Position numbers and translations under genes: made by a program. The notes under the pieces are model-generated. The model ran no database searches, was not told the origin of the DNA, and saw only the letters and a list, made by a program, of their open reading frames with translations. A stretch of DNA of 64,000 nt from Microbispora hainanensis. GTDB taxonomy: Bacteria; Actinomycetota; Actinomycetes; Streptosporangiales; Streptosporangiaceae. Location of the stretch: NCBI RefSeq assembly GCF_036186745.1, contig NZ_CP108086.1, positions 2,542,001 through 2,606,000 on the forward strand, read 5' to 3'. Shown here one piece after another: positions 44,738 through 53,426 of this stretch; the stretch's first letter is position 1; each line of letters starts with the position of its first letter.

Positions 44738-44785
44738 ATGAAGTGTTGTTTCCGCCCCCAGGTTCCCCCCAAGGCCTCGTCGTGA
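44738..44785 (+). CDS. Possible 15-aa leader ORF coupled to wecC
   Basis: An ATG at 44738 opens MKCCFRPQVPPKASS. Its TGA (44783-44785) overlaps the GTG start of wecC (44782-44784). The peptide is too short to recognise, and has two Cys and several Pro codons. The overlap suggests that ribosomes finishing it start wecC, which lacks a strong ribosome site of its own. Confidence 0.4.
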   Translation: MKCCFRPQVPPKASS

Positions 44786-46044
44786 CAGCCTTCGATCTCA
44801 CGATCATCGGGCTGGGATACGTGGGCATGCCGCTGGCCAAGGAGGCCACGGCGGCGGGCCTGCGGGTGGCTGGTCTGGACGTCGACCCCCGTAAGGTCGA
44901 GGCCCTGAACGCCGGCCGCTCCTACATCGACGACCTGACCGACGCCGACCTCGACGCGATGCTCGCCGCCGGCTTCACGGCCACGCTGGACGCATCGGTG
45001 CTGTCGAAGTCGCGCACCATCGTCATCTGCGTCCCGACGCCGCTGGACGAGGACCACCGTCCGGACCTGTCGGCCGTGGAGGGCGCCACCAAGGCCGTCG
45101 CCGAGCACCTCCAGGAGGGCACGCTCGTCGTGCTGGAGTCCACCACGTGGCCCGGCACCACCGACGAGCTGGCGCGGCCGATCCTGGAGCAGTCAGGTCT
45201 GGTGGCGGGCAAGGACTTCTACCTGGCGTTCTCGCCGGAGCGGATCGACCCGGGCAACGCCAAGTTCGGCCTGCGCAACACTCCCAAGGTCGTCGGCGGC
45301 TACACCGCAGCCTGCAAGGAGCGGGCCGCCGCCTTCTACTCGCAGTTCGTCGAGCGGGTCGTGCCGGTCAGCGGCACCCGCGAGGCGGAGATGGCCAAGC
45401 TGCTCGAGAACACCTACCGGCACGTCAACATCGCCCTCGTCAACGAGATGGCGATCTTCTGCGACGAGCTCGGCGTCAACCTGTGGGAGGCCATCGAGGC
45501 CGCCTCCACCAAGCCGTTCGGTTTCCAGAAGTTCCTGCCGGGCCCCGGCGTCGGCGGGCACTGCATCCCCGTCGATCCGTCGTACCTGTCGTACACGGTG
45601 CGCAAGCTCGGCTATCCCTTCCGGTTCGTCGAACTGGCCCAGGAGATCAACGAGCGGATGCCGTCGTACGTGGTGGCCCGCGTGCAGCGGCTGCTCAACC
45701 GGGCACGCAAGCCCGTGAACGGCTCGCGCGTGCTGCTCCTCGGCGTGACGTACAAGCCGGACATCGCCGACGAGCGGGAGACACCGGCCATCCCCGTGGC
45801 CGAGGCGCTCCTCGAACTGGGCGCCGAGCTGGCGTTCTGCGATCCGTACGTGAAGGAGTGGTCGGTCGAGGGCAGGCGGATCCCCCGCGAGGAGGACCTG
45901 GCCGAGGCCGTGGCCGCCGCCGACGTGGTGGTCCTGCTCCAGCAGCACTCGGCCTTCGACCTCGACATCGTGGAGGAGCGAGCCCCTCTCGTCCTGGACA
46001 CTCGCGGCGTGCTGGCCACGAGCGAACGCGTCGAGCGGTTGTAG
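44782..46044 (+). CDS. wecC: UDP-N-acetyl-D-mannosaminuronic acid dehydrogenase
   Basis: It oxidises UDP-ManNAc twice with NAD+ to UDP-ManNAcA. The 420 residues show the NAD motif LTIIGLGYVGMPLA, the middle-domain TYRHVNIALVNEMAIFCDELGVNLWEAIEAASTKPFGF, and the catalytic Cys261 in GPGVGGHCIPVDP. The C-terminal UDP-binding part is VLLLGVTYKPDIADERETPAI. WecC rather than UDP-glucose dehydrogenase is supported by the nearby wecB. The GTG start is only weakly supported by AAGG upstream and may depend on the leader ORF. A GT4 gene follows after 14 bases. Confidence 0.94.
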   Translation: MTAFDLTIIGLGYVGMPLAKEATAAGLRVAGLDVDPRKVEALNAGRSYIDDLTDADLDAMLAAGFTATLDASVLSKSRTIVICVPTPLDEDHRPDLSAVEGATKAVAEHLQEGTLVVLESTTWPGTTDELARPILEQSGLVAGKDFYLAFSPERIDPGNAKFGLRNTPKVVGGYTAACKERAAAFYSQFVERVVPVSGTREAEMAKLLENTYRHVNIALVNEMAIFCDELGVNLWEAIEAASTKPFGFQKFLPGPGVGGHCIPVDPSYLSYTVRKLGYPFRFVELAQEINERMPSYVVARVQRLLNRARKPVNGSRVLLLGVTYKPDIADERETPAIPVAEALLELGAELAFCDPYVKEWSVEGRRIPREEDLAEAVAAADVVVLLQQHSAFDLDIVEERAPLVLDTRGVLATSERVERL

Positions 46045-46058
46045 GAAGGGTTTCGCGC

Positions 46059-47147
46059 GTGCACGTGCTCGTCATGACGGTGGTGCATCACCCCGAGGAC
46101 GCCCGGATCCTGCACCGGCAGATCCGGGCACTCGTCGACGCCGGTCATGAGGTCACGTACGCCGCGCCGTACACCGCGCGGGGAGTCGTGCCGCGCTCCT
46201 GGGTGACGGGTGTGGACCTGCCCCGGGCCGCGGAGCGGCGCCGCGTGACCGCGGTGCGGGCCGCCCGCAAGCTCTTCAAGAGCATGCGGGGCAAGGTCGA
46301 CCTGGCCCTCATCCACGACCCCGAGCTGCTGCTCGCGGTCGCCGGGGTGCGCGGCCGCCCGCCGGTCGTCTGGGACGTCCACGAGGACACGCCCGCGACG
46401 CTGTCGCTCAAGCCGTGGCTGCCGGCGTTCCTGCGCCCGCCGGTGCGCTTCCTCGCCCGGCTCCTCGAGACCACCGCCGAGCGGCGGCTGCACCTGCTGC
46501 TGGCCGAGGCGGCGTACGCGGGCCGGTTCAAGCAGCAGCACCTCGTGGTGCCGAACGAGACCTGGGTGCCCGACCGGGTCAGCCGGCCCGGCGACGACCG
46601 CGTCGTCTATCTCGGCTGGCTGTCGGAGGCCCGGGGCGTCCAGGAGGCCGTCGAGGTGGCGCGCCTGCTCCAGCCCCATCGGGTGGCCGTGGAGCTCATC
46701 GGCTACGCCGACCCGCAGAGCCGCCCCCTGCTGAACGAGGCCGTCGCCCAGGGCGTGCTGGAATGGCGCGACTTCATGCCGAACGACGAGGCGCTCAAGC
46801 GGCTCGACGGCGCGCTCGCCGGGCTCTCGCTGCTGCACGACGAGCCCAACTATCGCCACTCGATGCCCACGAAGATCGTGGAGTACATGGCGCACGGCAT
46901 CCCGGTCATCACCACCCCCTCGCCGCGGGCCGTGGAGCTCGTGGAGCGCTACCAGTGCGGCCTCGTCGTCCCCTGGCAGGACCCTCAAGCGGTGGCGCGG
47001 GCGGTGCTCAAGCTCAGGGACAACCCCTTCGAGCGGATCGGCACCGGTGGACGCGGCTACGCCGCCGCGCGGGCGAACCACCACTGGCCCAACTCCGCAC
47101 GCCGCTTCGTCACCCAGTTAGAGGCGTGGGCGGGCGTCAAGAGCTGA
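46059..47147 (+). CDS. GT4-family glycosyltransferase
   Basis: This 362-residue glycosyltransferase has a GT-B fold. HVLVMTVVHHPEDARILHRQIRALVDAGHEVTYAAPY begins the N-terminal Rossmann domain. VVWDVHEDTPATL and VPNETWVP follow, and the donor site is YRHSMPTKIVEYMAHGIPVITTPSPRAVELVE (E-x7-E-like). GGAAGGG lies eight bases before the GTG. It is cotranscribed with wecC and so probably acts in the same ManNAcA glycan pathway. Confidence 0.93.
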   Translation: MHVLVMTVVHHPEDARILHRQIRALVDAGHEVTYAAPYTARGVVPRSWVTGVDLPRAAERRRVTAVRAARKLFKSMRGKVDLALIHDPELLLAVAGVRGRPPVVWDVHEDTPATLSLKPWLPAFLRPPVRFLARLLETTAERRLHLLLAEAAYAGRFKQQHLVVPNETWVPDRVSRPGDDRVVYLGWLSEARGVQEAVEVARLLQPHRVAVELIGYADPQSRPLLNEAVAQGVLEWRDFMPNDEALKRLDGALAGLSLLHDEPNYRHSMPTKIVEYMAHGIPVITTPSPRAVELVERYQCGLVVPWQDPQAVARAVLKLRDNPFERIGTGGRGYAAARANHHWPNSARRFVTQLEAWAGVKS

Positions 47148-47260
47148 ACGCGTGGTGAACACTCCCGCAGGCGGCCGCTGAGGCCGGCCCGGCAGTGCGC
47201 ACATCCGGGTAGGCTGGGCGCGGCAAGATCATTTGAACGACGGGCGGTAGTGTCCTGAAA

Positions 47261-49087
47261 GTGCGCTGGCTCACTCTGATCCTGGGTGTGGCGATCCTCG
47301 CCGGCGTCGCATCAGTGGTGATCGTCCTCCGTGACGGAAGCACCGGCTCCGGCACCGCCAGCGCCGGGCAGACCGTCCCCTCGACCCCCATGGTGGGGTC
47401 GCCGACGCACAGCGTGTTCACCGACCCCTGCGGGACGTTCGAGACCGCGGCGACCACGCCGTACGCCGTGAGCGGCTACTGGCTCATCCCGACCTCCGAC
47501 CCCTGCACCTGGCGACGCCAGCTTGAGGCCATCCACCGCCTTGGCGGGGACACCGTCGTACGTCTCGGGTTCGGCCTGTCGCCGCGCAAGACCGACGATG
47601 AGGGGCAGGTCCTGGAGGCCTCGACCCCCGAGGGCAAGGCGCCCAAGCCCGACGCCAGGTTCGCCCGCTGCGTCGAGAACGGGCTGCCGTGCATGAAGGC
47701 GGCGGAAAAGGAGCTCCAGGCGGCCAACCCGGGCAACCGCATCACGAGGACGTACGTCTACCGCACCGACGAGCGCTTCGGCCCCGGCATCTTCCGCTGC
47801 CCCCAGATGGAGCACGAGGTCGTGGTGGGGGACGCCGTCTTCTTCCGGCTCATCGCGCCCGAGGACGGCTCGGACGACCCCACCTGCGACTTCAGCCGTG
47901 AGGGGCGCGGCTATCACCTGATCCTCGTCTCGGCGGGCACCAGGGACAGCCTCAGCGAGCTCCTCGACCTCGGCGACCGGTTCGGCATCAAGGTCTTCCC
48001 CGCCCTGCCGCTCGCCCCGCGCGACCCCGAGGAGTCGACCCGGGCCGACCCCCGCCACATCGGCACGCTCACCACGCTGACCCGGCGGGTGCTCCAGGAC
48101 TACGGCGACCGGTTCAAGGGCCGCGAGTCGCTGGGCGGCGTCTATCAGCCGTTCGAGCTGCAGTTGCGCGACTGGCCCGACCCGAGCAAGGTCGACACGC
48201 TCCAGGTGTACGCCGAGCAGCACCTGATCGTCGAGCAGGAGCTGCCGGACAAGCCGATCCTCGTGAGCCCCTACATCGACAGCCGCAGGCGGGTGAAGTA
48301 CACCTCCACGCCCGCCCAGGTGGCGCAGGGCTTCAAGCAACTGGCACGCACCGGAGTCGAGATCATCGCGCCGCAGGACGGCCGGGGCACGGGCAAGGTC
48401 GGCCTGTTCTGGCCCAACTGGAAGAACAAGCCGGTGGACGACACCCTCAAACCGGTCGTCGGGGAGAGCACGTACGCCACGGCCTACTACGGCAGCACCC
48501 GCGACTACTACCGCGCGATGTCGCAGGCCCGCCAGGACCTGGTCCAGGAGGGCATCCAGGTGGAGCTGTGGGCCAACGTCGAGGCGTTCGAGCCGTCCAC
48601 CTCGGCGGAGCCCTGCGGCCGTCAGGGCACCCGCGGGCGTACGGACAAGCCCCGGCTGGACACCCAGGTGACGCTCGCCGCGCCGTACGTGTCGAAGATC
48701 ATCTCGTACATGTGGAGCGACTTCTTCACCTGCGGCTCGCCGTCGCTGTCGGAGGAGATCGCGGCCGACTGGGACCGCCCGATCCCGATCGAGGCGCAAC
48801 GGCGCGCGCGGCAGATACAGGACGGCCTGGAGATCCGCGGCTACCACCTCGGCTCGGCCAAGGTCACGCTGAGCTGGCCGGGCCTGGACACGCCGCGCGT
48901 CGTCGACTCGGCCACGGTCGGCTGGCACGACACCACCCCGATCCCGGGGCTGCCCGCGGGCACGGAGAAGATCTGGATCCCGGTGGACTGGGCCACGGTC
49001 CCCGGCGACGTCTGGGTGCGGGTGGAGGTCACCTCCGCCGACGGCAGGAAGTCCGCCGAGCCCGTCTACTACCACAACACCGGCTGA
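47261..49087 (+). CDS. Membrane-anchored DUF4434 protein (glycoside-hydrolase-like)
   Basis: The 608-residue protein has one N-terminal transmembrane or signal-anchor helix (LTLILGVAILAGVASVVIVL), and a large extracytoplasmic domain. SGYWLIPTSDPCTWRRQLEAIHRLGGDTVVRLGF starts a TIM-barrel-like region with the DUF4434 pattern: FGIKVFPALPLAPRDPEES, GGVYQPFELQLRDW, ILVSPYIDSRR and the marked EIIAPQDGRGTGKVG. The C-terminal 100 residues look like an Ig-type domain. DUF4434 is related to glycoside hydrolases, but activity is unproven. It directly follows the glycan operon (113-base gap), suggesting work on the same polymer. Confidence 0.82.
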   Translation: MRWLTLILGVAILAGVASVVIVLRDGSTGSGTASAGQTVPSTPMVGSPTHSVFTDPCGTFETAATTPYAVSGYWLIPTSDPCTWRRQLEAIHRLGGDTVVRLGFGLSPRKTDDEGQVLEASTPEGKAPKPDARFARCVENGLPCMKAAEKELQAANPGNRITRTYVYRTDERFGPGIFRCPQMEHEVVVGDAVFFRLIAPEDGSDDPTCDFSREGRGYHLILVSAGTRDSLSELLDLGDRFGIKVFPALPLAPRDPEESTRADPRHIGTLTTLTRRVLQDYGDRFKGRESLGGVYQPFELQLRDWPDPSKVDTLQVYAEQHLIVEQELPDKPILVSPYIDSRRRVKYTSTPAQVAQGFKQLARTGVEIIAPQDGRGTGKVGLFWPNWKNKPVDDTLKPVVGESTYATAYYGSTRDYYRAMSQARQDLVQEGIQVELWANVEAFEPSTSAEPCGRQGTRGRTDKPRLDTQVTLAAPYVSKIISYMWSDFFTCGSPSLSEEIAADWDRPIPIEAQRRARQIQDGLEIRGYHLGSAKVTLSWPGLDTPRVVDSATVGWHDTTPIPGLPAGTEKIWIPVDWATVPGDVWVRVEVTSADGRKSAEPVYYHNTG

Positions 49088-49104
49088 TCTCCCTGCCGCC
49101 GTGT

Positions 49105-49144
49105 CGCGCCGGAGGCGCGCAGTGGGTACGCGCCGGAGGCGCGT
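49105..49144 (+). terminator. Two tandem hairpins after the DUF4434 gene
   Basis: CGCGCCGGAGGCGCG (49105-49119) and ACGCGCCGGAGGCGCGT (49128-49144) each fold into a tight three-base-loop hairpin. They follow the stop by 18 bases. The rest of the gap to 49376 shows nothing. Confidence 0.7.
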
Positions 49145-49376
49145 GCGGTGCAGGGGTGTGATGCGCGTGTCAAGCGTAGGGTGCGGCAATGTCCGGGCAA
49201 GGAACGGGCAATGCCGCGGCGGGGCTCGCGCGCGGCGCGCCCAGCCCGCTGATCTCCTTTGCCTGCGCCGCCGCCAGTGGATCTCCATGTCGCGGCGGCG
49301 TGATGGCCGGCCCATCCCCGCCGGCGCCGAGGTGCCTCCGCAACAGGGCACCCGACGATCGACAAGGAGACCGCAC

Positions 49377-49964
49377 ATGAACCGACTTCGTAACCTCCTG
49401 CCCGCGGGTATCGCGGCGGGCGCGCTGGTGACCGGGATGGCTCTGGCCGCCCCGGCGGCCACCGCCGCCCAGACCGCGAGCGGGCGTGCGAACGTCGTCA
49501 CCGCGCTCGACTACAACAGCACCGGCTGGACCTACCGCCAGGTGCCCCCCACGACCCAGGTGCCGGACTTCGCCGACCGGGGGTTCGACGACAGCGGCTG
49601 GCCGCTGGGACAGGCCGGCTTCGGCACCACCAACGGCACCTGCTCGTGGAACAACGAGAACACCGTCAAGACCCCGTGGGCGGTCGACACCGACATCCTC
49701 GTGCGCCACTGGATCCACCTGCCGCGCGACGCCCAGCAGGTGCGCATCCAGGGCACGGTGGACAACGACGCGCAGGTCTACTTCAACGGCCACCTCGTGC
49801 AGAGCGTCAAGAGCGGCAAGTGCGCCGCCGGGGCGATCGACGTCGTGGTGCCCGTGGCCGACCTCGACTGCTGCAACCTGATCGCCGTACGCGGCCATGA
49901 CGGCGGCGTGGCGACCTATCTCAACCTCCGGGTGACCTACGTCAAGCCCACGAACGCGTTCTGA
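49377..49964 (+). CDS. Secreted galactose-binding-like beta-sandwich protein
   Basis: A signal peptide (LLPAGIAAGALVTGMALAAPAATAAQ) is followed by one domain of about 165 residues. GWTYRQVPPTTQVPDFADRGFDDSGWPLGQAGFG and VRHWIHLPRDAQQVRIQGTVDNDAQVYFNGHLV give the jelly-roll pattern of the sugar-binding domains of GH2- and GH78-type enzymes. Four Cys may form two disulphides. It has no catalytic domain, so it may be a lectin-like binding protein. AAGGAGA lies upstream of the ATG. Confidence 0.8.
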   Translation: MNRLRNLLPAGIAAGALVTGMALAAPAATAAQTASGRANVVTALDYNSTGWTYRQVPPTTQVPDFADRGFDDSGWPLGQAGFGTTNGTCSWNNENTVKTPWAVDTDILVRHWIHLPRDAQQVRIQGTVDNDAQVYFNGHLVQSVKSGKCAAGAIDVVVPVADLDCCNLIAVRGHDGGVATYLNLRVTYVKPTNAF

Positions 49965-50118
49965 CCCACCCGGCCGTGCGTGGCCCGGCATCGGCCGTAC
50001 GGTGCCGGGCGACGCCCGACGGGGGTTACGAGGGTGTGGAGCGGTGATGAAGCTCCCGTGCGGGGCCCGGCCGGCCTACCCAGGACGGCTCGAGCCGAGG
50101 CCCGCGTCCTGTAGCGTC

Positions 50119-50781
50119 ATGGGCATGATCCCGCGTATTCCTGTCAGCGTGGATCTTGTCGTGCTCACCGTCAGGTCCCAGCAGCTCAGCGCACTCGTCT
50201 GGCGGCGCGACCGGCCGCCGTACGAGGGCCGGTGGGCGCTGTCCGGCGGGTTCATCAAGCTGGAGGAGGACCTGCCCGCCGCGGCGGCCCGCGTGCTGGC
50301 CGAACGGGCCGGTCTTCCCGGGGCCCCGGTCCATCTGGAACAGCTTCAGACCTACGGCTATCCGGACCGCGACCCGCGCCAGCGGGTGGTCAGCGTGGCC
50401 TATCTGGGTCTCGCTCCCGACCTGCCCGCGTCCACCGAGGCCCACATGAGCTGGCAGCCGGTGGCCGAGCTGACCGAGATGGCCTTCGACCACCGCAGGA
50501 TCATGCTCGACGGCGTGGAGCGGGCGCGGGGCAAGCTCGAATACACCTCGCTCGGCGCGGCCTTCTGCCCGCCCGAGTTCACCGTCGCGGAGCTGCGCCG
50601 CGTCTACGAGATCGTCTGGGGACGCCCGCTCGACCCGCGAAACTTCCACCGGAAGGTCACCAAGACCGAGGGCTTCCTCGTGCCCACCGGGCGCACCACG
50701 ACCCGCGACGGCGGCCGTCCCGCCATGCTCTACCGCCGGGGCCCCGCCGTGCTGCTCCATCCGCCCATGCTGCGCACCTGA
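50119..50781 (+). CDS. NUDIX-fold transcriptional regulator, NrtR-like
   Basis: The 220-residue protein has an N-terminal NUDIX domain and a C-terminal winged helix (FTVAELRRVYEIVWGRPLDPRNFHRKVTKTEGFLVPTG), the build of NrtR regulators of NAD metabolism. The NUDIX box (GGFIKLEEDLPAAAARVLAERAGL) has RVLAER where active enzymes have RExxEE. Catalysis is therefore probably lost and the domain may only sense an ADP-ribose-like ligand. Two ATGs (50119, 50125) are possible. No NAD gene is adjacent. Confidence 0.88.
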   Translation: MGMIPRIPVSVDLVVLTVRSQQLSALVWRRDRPPYEGRWALSGGFIKLEEDLPAAAARVLAERAGLPGAPVHLEQLQTYGYPDRDPRQRVVSVAYLGLAPDLPASTEAHMSWQPVAELTEMAFDHRRIMLDGVERARGKLEYTSLGAAFCPPEFTVAELRRVYEIVWGRPLDPRNFHRKVTKTEGFLVPTGRTTTRDGGRPAMLYRRGPAVLLHPPMLRT

Positions 50782-51088
50782 CCGGCCGCGCCGGCCGTTC
50801 CCCCGGACCGTCCCGGTTGCGTGCGCGACCTGCTGCGGTTCTGCGCGGTCCTCGGAGTCGTCCGCTTCCCCTGGCGAGACACAAGCCTGGGACACGCTTC
50901 ACCGTTTCGGCGGGTGGCTGTTCCCCCTGGCTGTTCCCCCTGGCTGTTCGTGGGCGCTTCCGCGTGCGCGAGCGGCGAAGCGCGCGGCCGCATGCGGGCG
51001 GCGGGCGTCGTCGGTTCAGCGGGCGTCAAGGGCCTTGAAAGCGGCCCGGGACACACTGCCGGCAACGACGAGGAAAGGACCCCCAGCC
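50782..51088. other. Gene-free stretch with 13-bp repeats
   Basis: About 300 bases carry no gene. tggctgttccccc is repeated at 50915 and 50928, and partly at 50941. A GC palindrome (ccggccgcgccggcc) near 50781 follows the NUDIX gene and may help terminate it. Confidence 0.6.
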
Positions 51089-51565
51089 ATGACCCTCACC
51101 CGCTCCCTCGCAGGCATCACGCTCGCTGCCGGCATCCTGGCCCTCGCCCCGCTCGCGACCGCGACGGCCGCCGAGGCCACCGCCGCCAAGTCCTGGGGCC
51201 CCTACTACGCCACCGGGTCGAAGGCCAAGGTCAGCGGCTCGCTGATCGCCGCGGCCAAGAGCGACCGGAGCCGGCCCGCGCCGTACGTCAAGGTCACCGG
51301 CAAGGTCACCAGCCTGAACCACACGTCGTCCACCTGCGGCTGGGCCCTGTTCCGCGTCAGCTACTTCGACGCCGCCAACAAGCCGCACCTGGCCTACCGC
51401 AACTACCGCACCTGCTCGTACGGCGCGAAGAAGACCTTCGCCTTCACCATCAAGAACGTCGGCGAGGTCGAGCTCAAGGTCTGCTCCGAGCGCAAGGCCA
51501 CCAAGCCGTCCCTCACCTGTCAGTACGCCGGTAGCTGGAAGACGCTCTACGCCTACTACCAGTAA
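51089..51565 (+). CDS. Small secreted hypothetical protein
   Basis: This 158-residue exported protein begins with a signal peptide (SLAGITLAAGILALAPLATATAAEA). The mature part is beta-rich and basic (SWGPYYATGSKAKVSGSLIAAAKSD, GKVTSLNHTSSTCGWALFRVSYFD, KTFAFTIKNVGEVELKVCSERK). Four Cys suggest two disulphides. It resembles no family that I can name; a small Ig-like or wall-associated protein is possible. The start ATG follows GAGGAAAGG. Confidence 0.75.
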   Translation: MTLTRSLAGITLAAGILALAPLATATAAEATAAKSWGPYYATGSKAKVSGSLIAAAKSDRSRPAPYVKVTGKVTSLNHTSSTCGWALFRVSYFDAANKPHLAYRNYRTCSYGAKKTFAFTIKNVGEVELKVCSERKATKPSLTCQYAGSWKTLYAYYQ

Positions 51566-51640
51566 GACCGGGGCAGGAGAGTTATCCACAGGGGGCGTGC
51601 GGGGTGCCGCCGGGACAGGCGGATCTCCTATCGTTAGGGC

Positions 51641-52705
51641 ATGCCTCGATTCCGCTCGATCCTCGACACCGTGCCGGCCTACAAGCCGGGCAAGGCCGTG
51701 GTCTCACCGGACGGCCGCTCCTACAAGCTGTCCTCCAACGAGAACCCCTTCGGACCCCTGCCGTCGGTGCTTGAAGCGATCGCGCGGGCGGCCACGGACG
51801 TCAACCGCTACCCCGATCCCGGCGCGGTCCGGCTCACCGAGACGCTCGCCGAGCGGCTCGGCGTGCCGTACGACCACGTGGCGCTGGGTGCCGGATCGGT
51901 CGCGGTCGCCCAGCAGATCCTGGAGGCGGTGGGCGAGCCCGGCGCCGAGGTGATGTACGCCTGGCGCTCGTTCGAGGCCTACCCGATGCTGGTCGGCTTC
52001 GCGGGCGCCACCTCGATCGAGGTGCCGCTGCGCGACGAGACGCACGACCTCGACGCCATGGCCGACGCCATCACGCCGGAGACGCGCCTGGTCTTCGTCT
52101 GCAACCCCAACAACCCGACCGGCACGGTCAACCGGGCCGACGAGCTCACGCGGTTCCTCGACCGCGTGCCCGAGAACGTCCTCGTCGTCCTCGACGAGGC
52201 CTACCGGGAGTACGTCAGGGACGCGGACGTGCCGGACGGTCTCACGTTCTATCGCGAGCGCCCCAACGTCGCCGTCCTGCGCACGTTCTCCAAGGCGTAC
52301 GGCCTGGCGGGGCTGCGGGTCGGCTACCTGATCGGGCAGGAGCCCGTGGCCGCCGCGGTCCGCAAGACGCTGCTGCCGTTCGCGGTCAACCACCTCGCCC
52401 AGGCGGCCGCGATCGCGTCCCTGAAGGCCGAGGACGAGCTGCACGAGCGGGTCGAGACCGTGATCAAGGAGCGCGCCCGGGTCAGGGAGACGCTGCTGTC
52501 GCAGGGCTGGACCGTCCCGCCCACCGAGGCCAACTTCGTCTGGCTGCGCCTCGGCGAGCGCACGATGGAGTTCGCCGAGAAGTGCGCGGCCGTCGGGGTC
52601 GCGGTGCGCCCGTTCGCCGGCGAGGGGGCCCGGATCTCCATCGGCGACAGCGAGGCCAACGACGTCTTCCTCGCCGCCGCCGAGGCGTTCCGGAAGGACT
52701 CCTAG
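51641..52705 (+). CDS. hisC: Histidinol-phosphate/aromatic aminotransferase
   Basis: This PLP enzyme of 354 residues transfers an amino group from glutamate, to imidazole acetol phosphate in histidine synthesis or to aromatic keto acids. [21 protein letters not shown] and [21 protein letters not shown] are typical HisC starts. CNPNNPTGT and LDEAYREYV bind the cofactor; the Schiff-base Lys218 lies in [19 protein letters not shown]. No other his genes are nearby, so it may be a second, aromatic-specific copy (often annotated Pat). Confidence 0.92.
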   Translation: MPRFRSILDTVPAYKPGKAVVSPDGRSYKLSSNENPFGPLPSVLEAIARAATDVNRYPDPGAVRLTETLAERLGVPYDHVALGAGSVAVAQQILEAVGEPGAEVMYAWRSFEAYPMLVGFAGATSIEVPLRDETHDLDAMADAITPETRLVFVCNPNNPTGTVNRADELTRFLDRVPENVLVVLDEAYREYVRDADVPDGLTFYRERPNVAVLRTFSKAYGLAGLRVGYLIGQEPVAAAVRKTLLPFAVNHLAQAAAIASLKAEDELHERVETVIKERARVRETLLSQGWTVPPTEANFVWLRLGERTMEFAEKCAAVGVAVRPFAGEGARISIGDSEANDVFLAAAEAFRKDS

Positions 52706-52776
52706 CAACGTCCACGGGGTGGAGGGAGCGGAGCGGAAGGGAACGAGGACCGCAGCGAAGGCCCAGCGGAGCGGGT

Positions 52777-52977
52777 TTCGCGAGGACCGGAGTTTCCTTC
52801 CGGCGCAGTGACCGACTTGCCCCAGGCCCGTGGATACGTCTGGTGCAGACCGGCAACGGTCTCCGCCACCTGCCGGCTTGCCCAAGATCTGTGAACGTCC
52901 CCCAGGCTTCGCGAGGAGCGGGGTTTCCGCACCCCGCCAGGGGGCCGTTCGCGAGGGGCGGGGTTTCCGCACCCCGC
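52777..52977. repeat. Three 30-bp hairpin-forming repeats
   Basis: Copies start at 52777, 52908 and 52948. Each begins ttcgcgagga or ttcgcgaggg and has gtttcc near its centre. In the second and third copies GCGGGGT pairs with ACCCCGC. In the first the arms are CCGGA and TCCGG, so pairing is kept although the bases differ. The last copy reaches the stop of the convergent Clp N-domain gene. No gene lies in 52706-52976. Confidence 0.8.
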
Positions 52978-53426
52978 TAGGAGGCCGGGTAGTACTGCCG
53001 GATGAGCTCCTCCGTGGCCCGCGCCGCGTGGCCGGGATCGGCTCCGGAGGCGACCAGCACCCGCGTCGCCACGGTCTCGTGATCGCGGAGGAGCGCGAGC
53101 AGGATGTGCTCGGTGCCGATGCGGTCGTGGCCGCGCCGCACGGACTCCTCGTTCGACGCCTGGAGGACCGCGGAGGCGGCCGGGGTGAACGGCAGGGGCT
53201 CCGCCGTGGCGGACCGGCCGTGGCCGACGGTCTCCTTGACCCGGAGGCGCGCGTCCTCAAGGCTCAGGCCCAGGCTCGTGAGAACCTGGGCCGCCAGGCC
53301 ACCGCCTTCGCGGAGCAGACCGAGCAGGATGTGCTCGGTGTCGATGGATGAGTGGCCGAGCGTCCGGGCCTCGTTCTGGGACAGGACGACGACCTGTCGT
53401 GCTCGATCGGTGAACTTCTCGAACAT
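52977..53426 (-). CDS. Stand-alone Clp N-terminal domain protein (ClpC/ClpA N-like)
   Basis: The 149 residues contain two Clp_N repeats: FEKFTDRARQVVVLSQNEARTLGHSSIDTEHILLGLLRE and PFTPAASAVLQASNEESVRRGHDRIGTEHILLALLRDHETVATRVL. The AAA+ ATPase modules of ClpC are absent and the ORF ends cleanly. Such small proteins occur in actinomycetes and may bind adaptors or substrates of ClpC. Regulation of the protease is inference. GAGGAA precedes the ATG. Confidence 0.93.
   Translation of the reverse strand: MFEKFTDRARQVVVLSQNEARTLGHSSIDTEHILLGLLREGGGLAAQVLTSLGLSLEDARLRVKETVGHGRSATAEPLPFTPAASAVLQASNEESVRRGHDRIGTEHILLALLRDHETVATRVLVASGADPGHAARATEELIRQYYPAS

Noticed and set aside
47312..49501. Long minus-strand frame opposite the DUF4434 gene
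   Set aside because: It has no domain or start site of quality. The plus-strand protein has a clear fold pattern.
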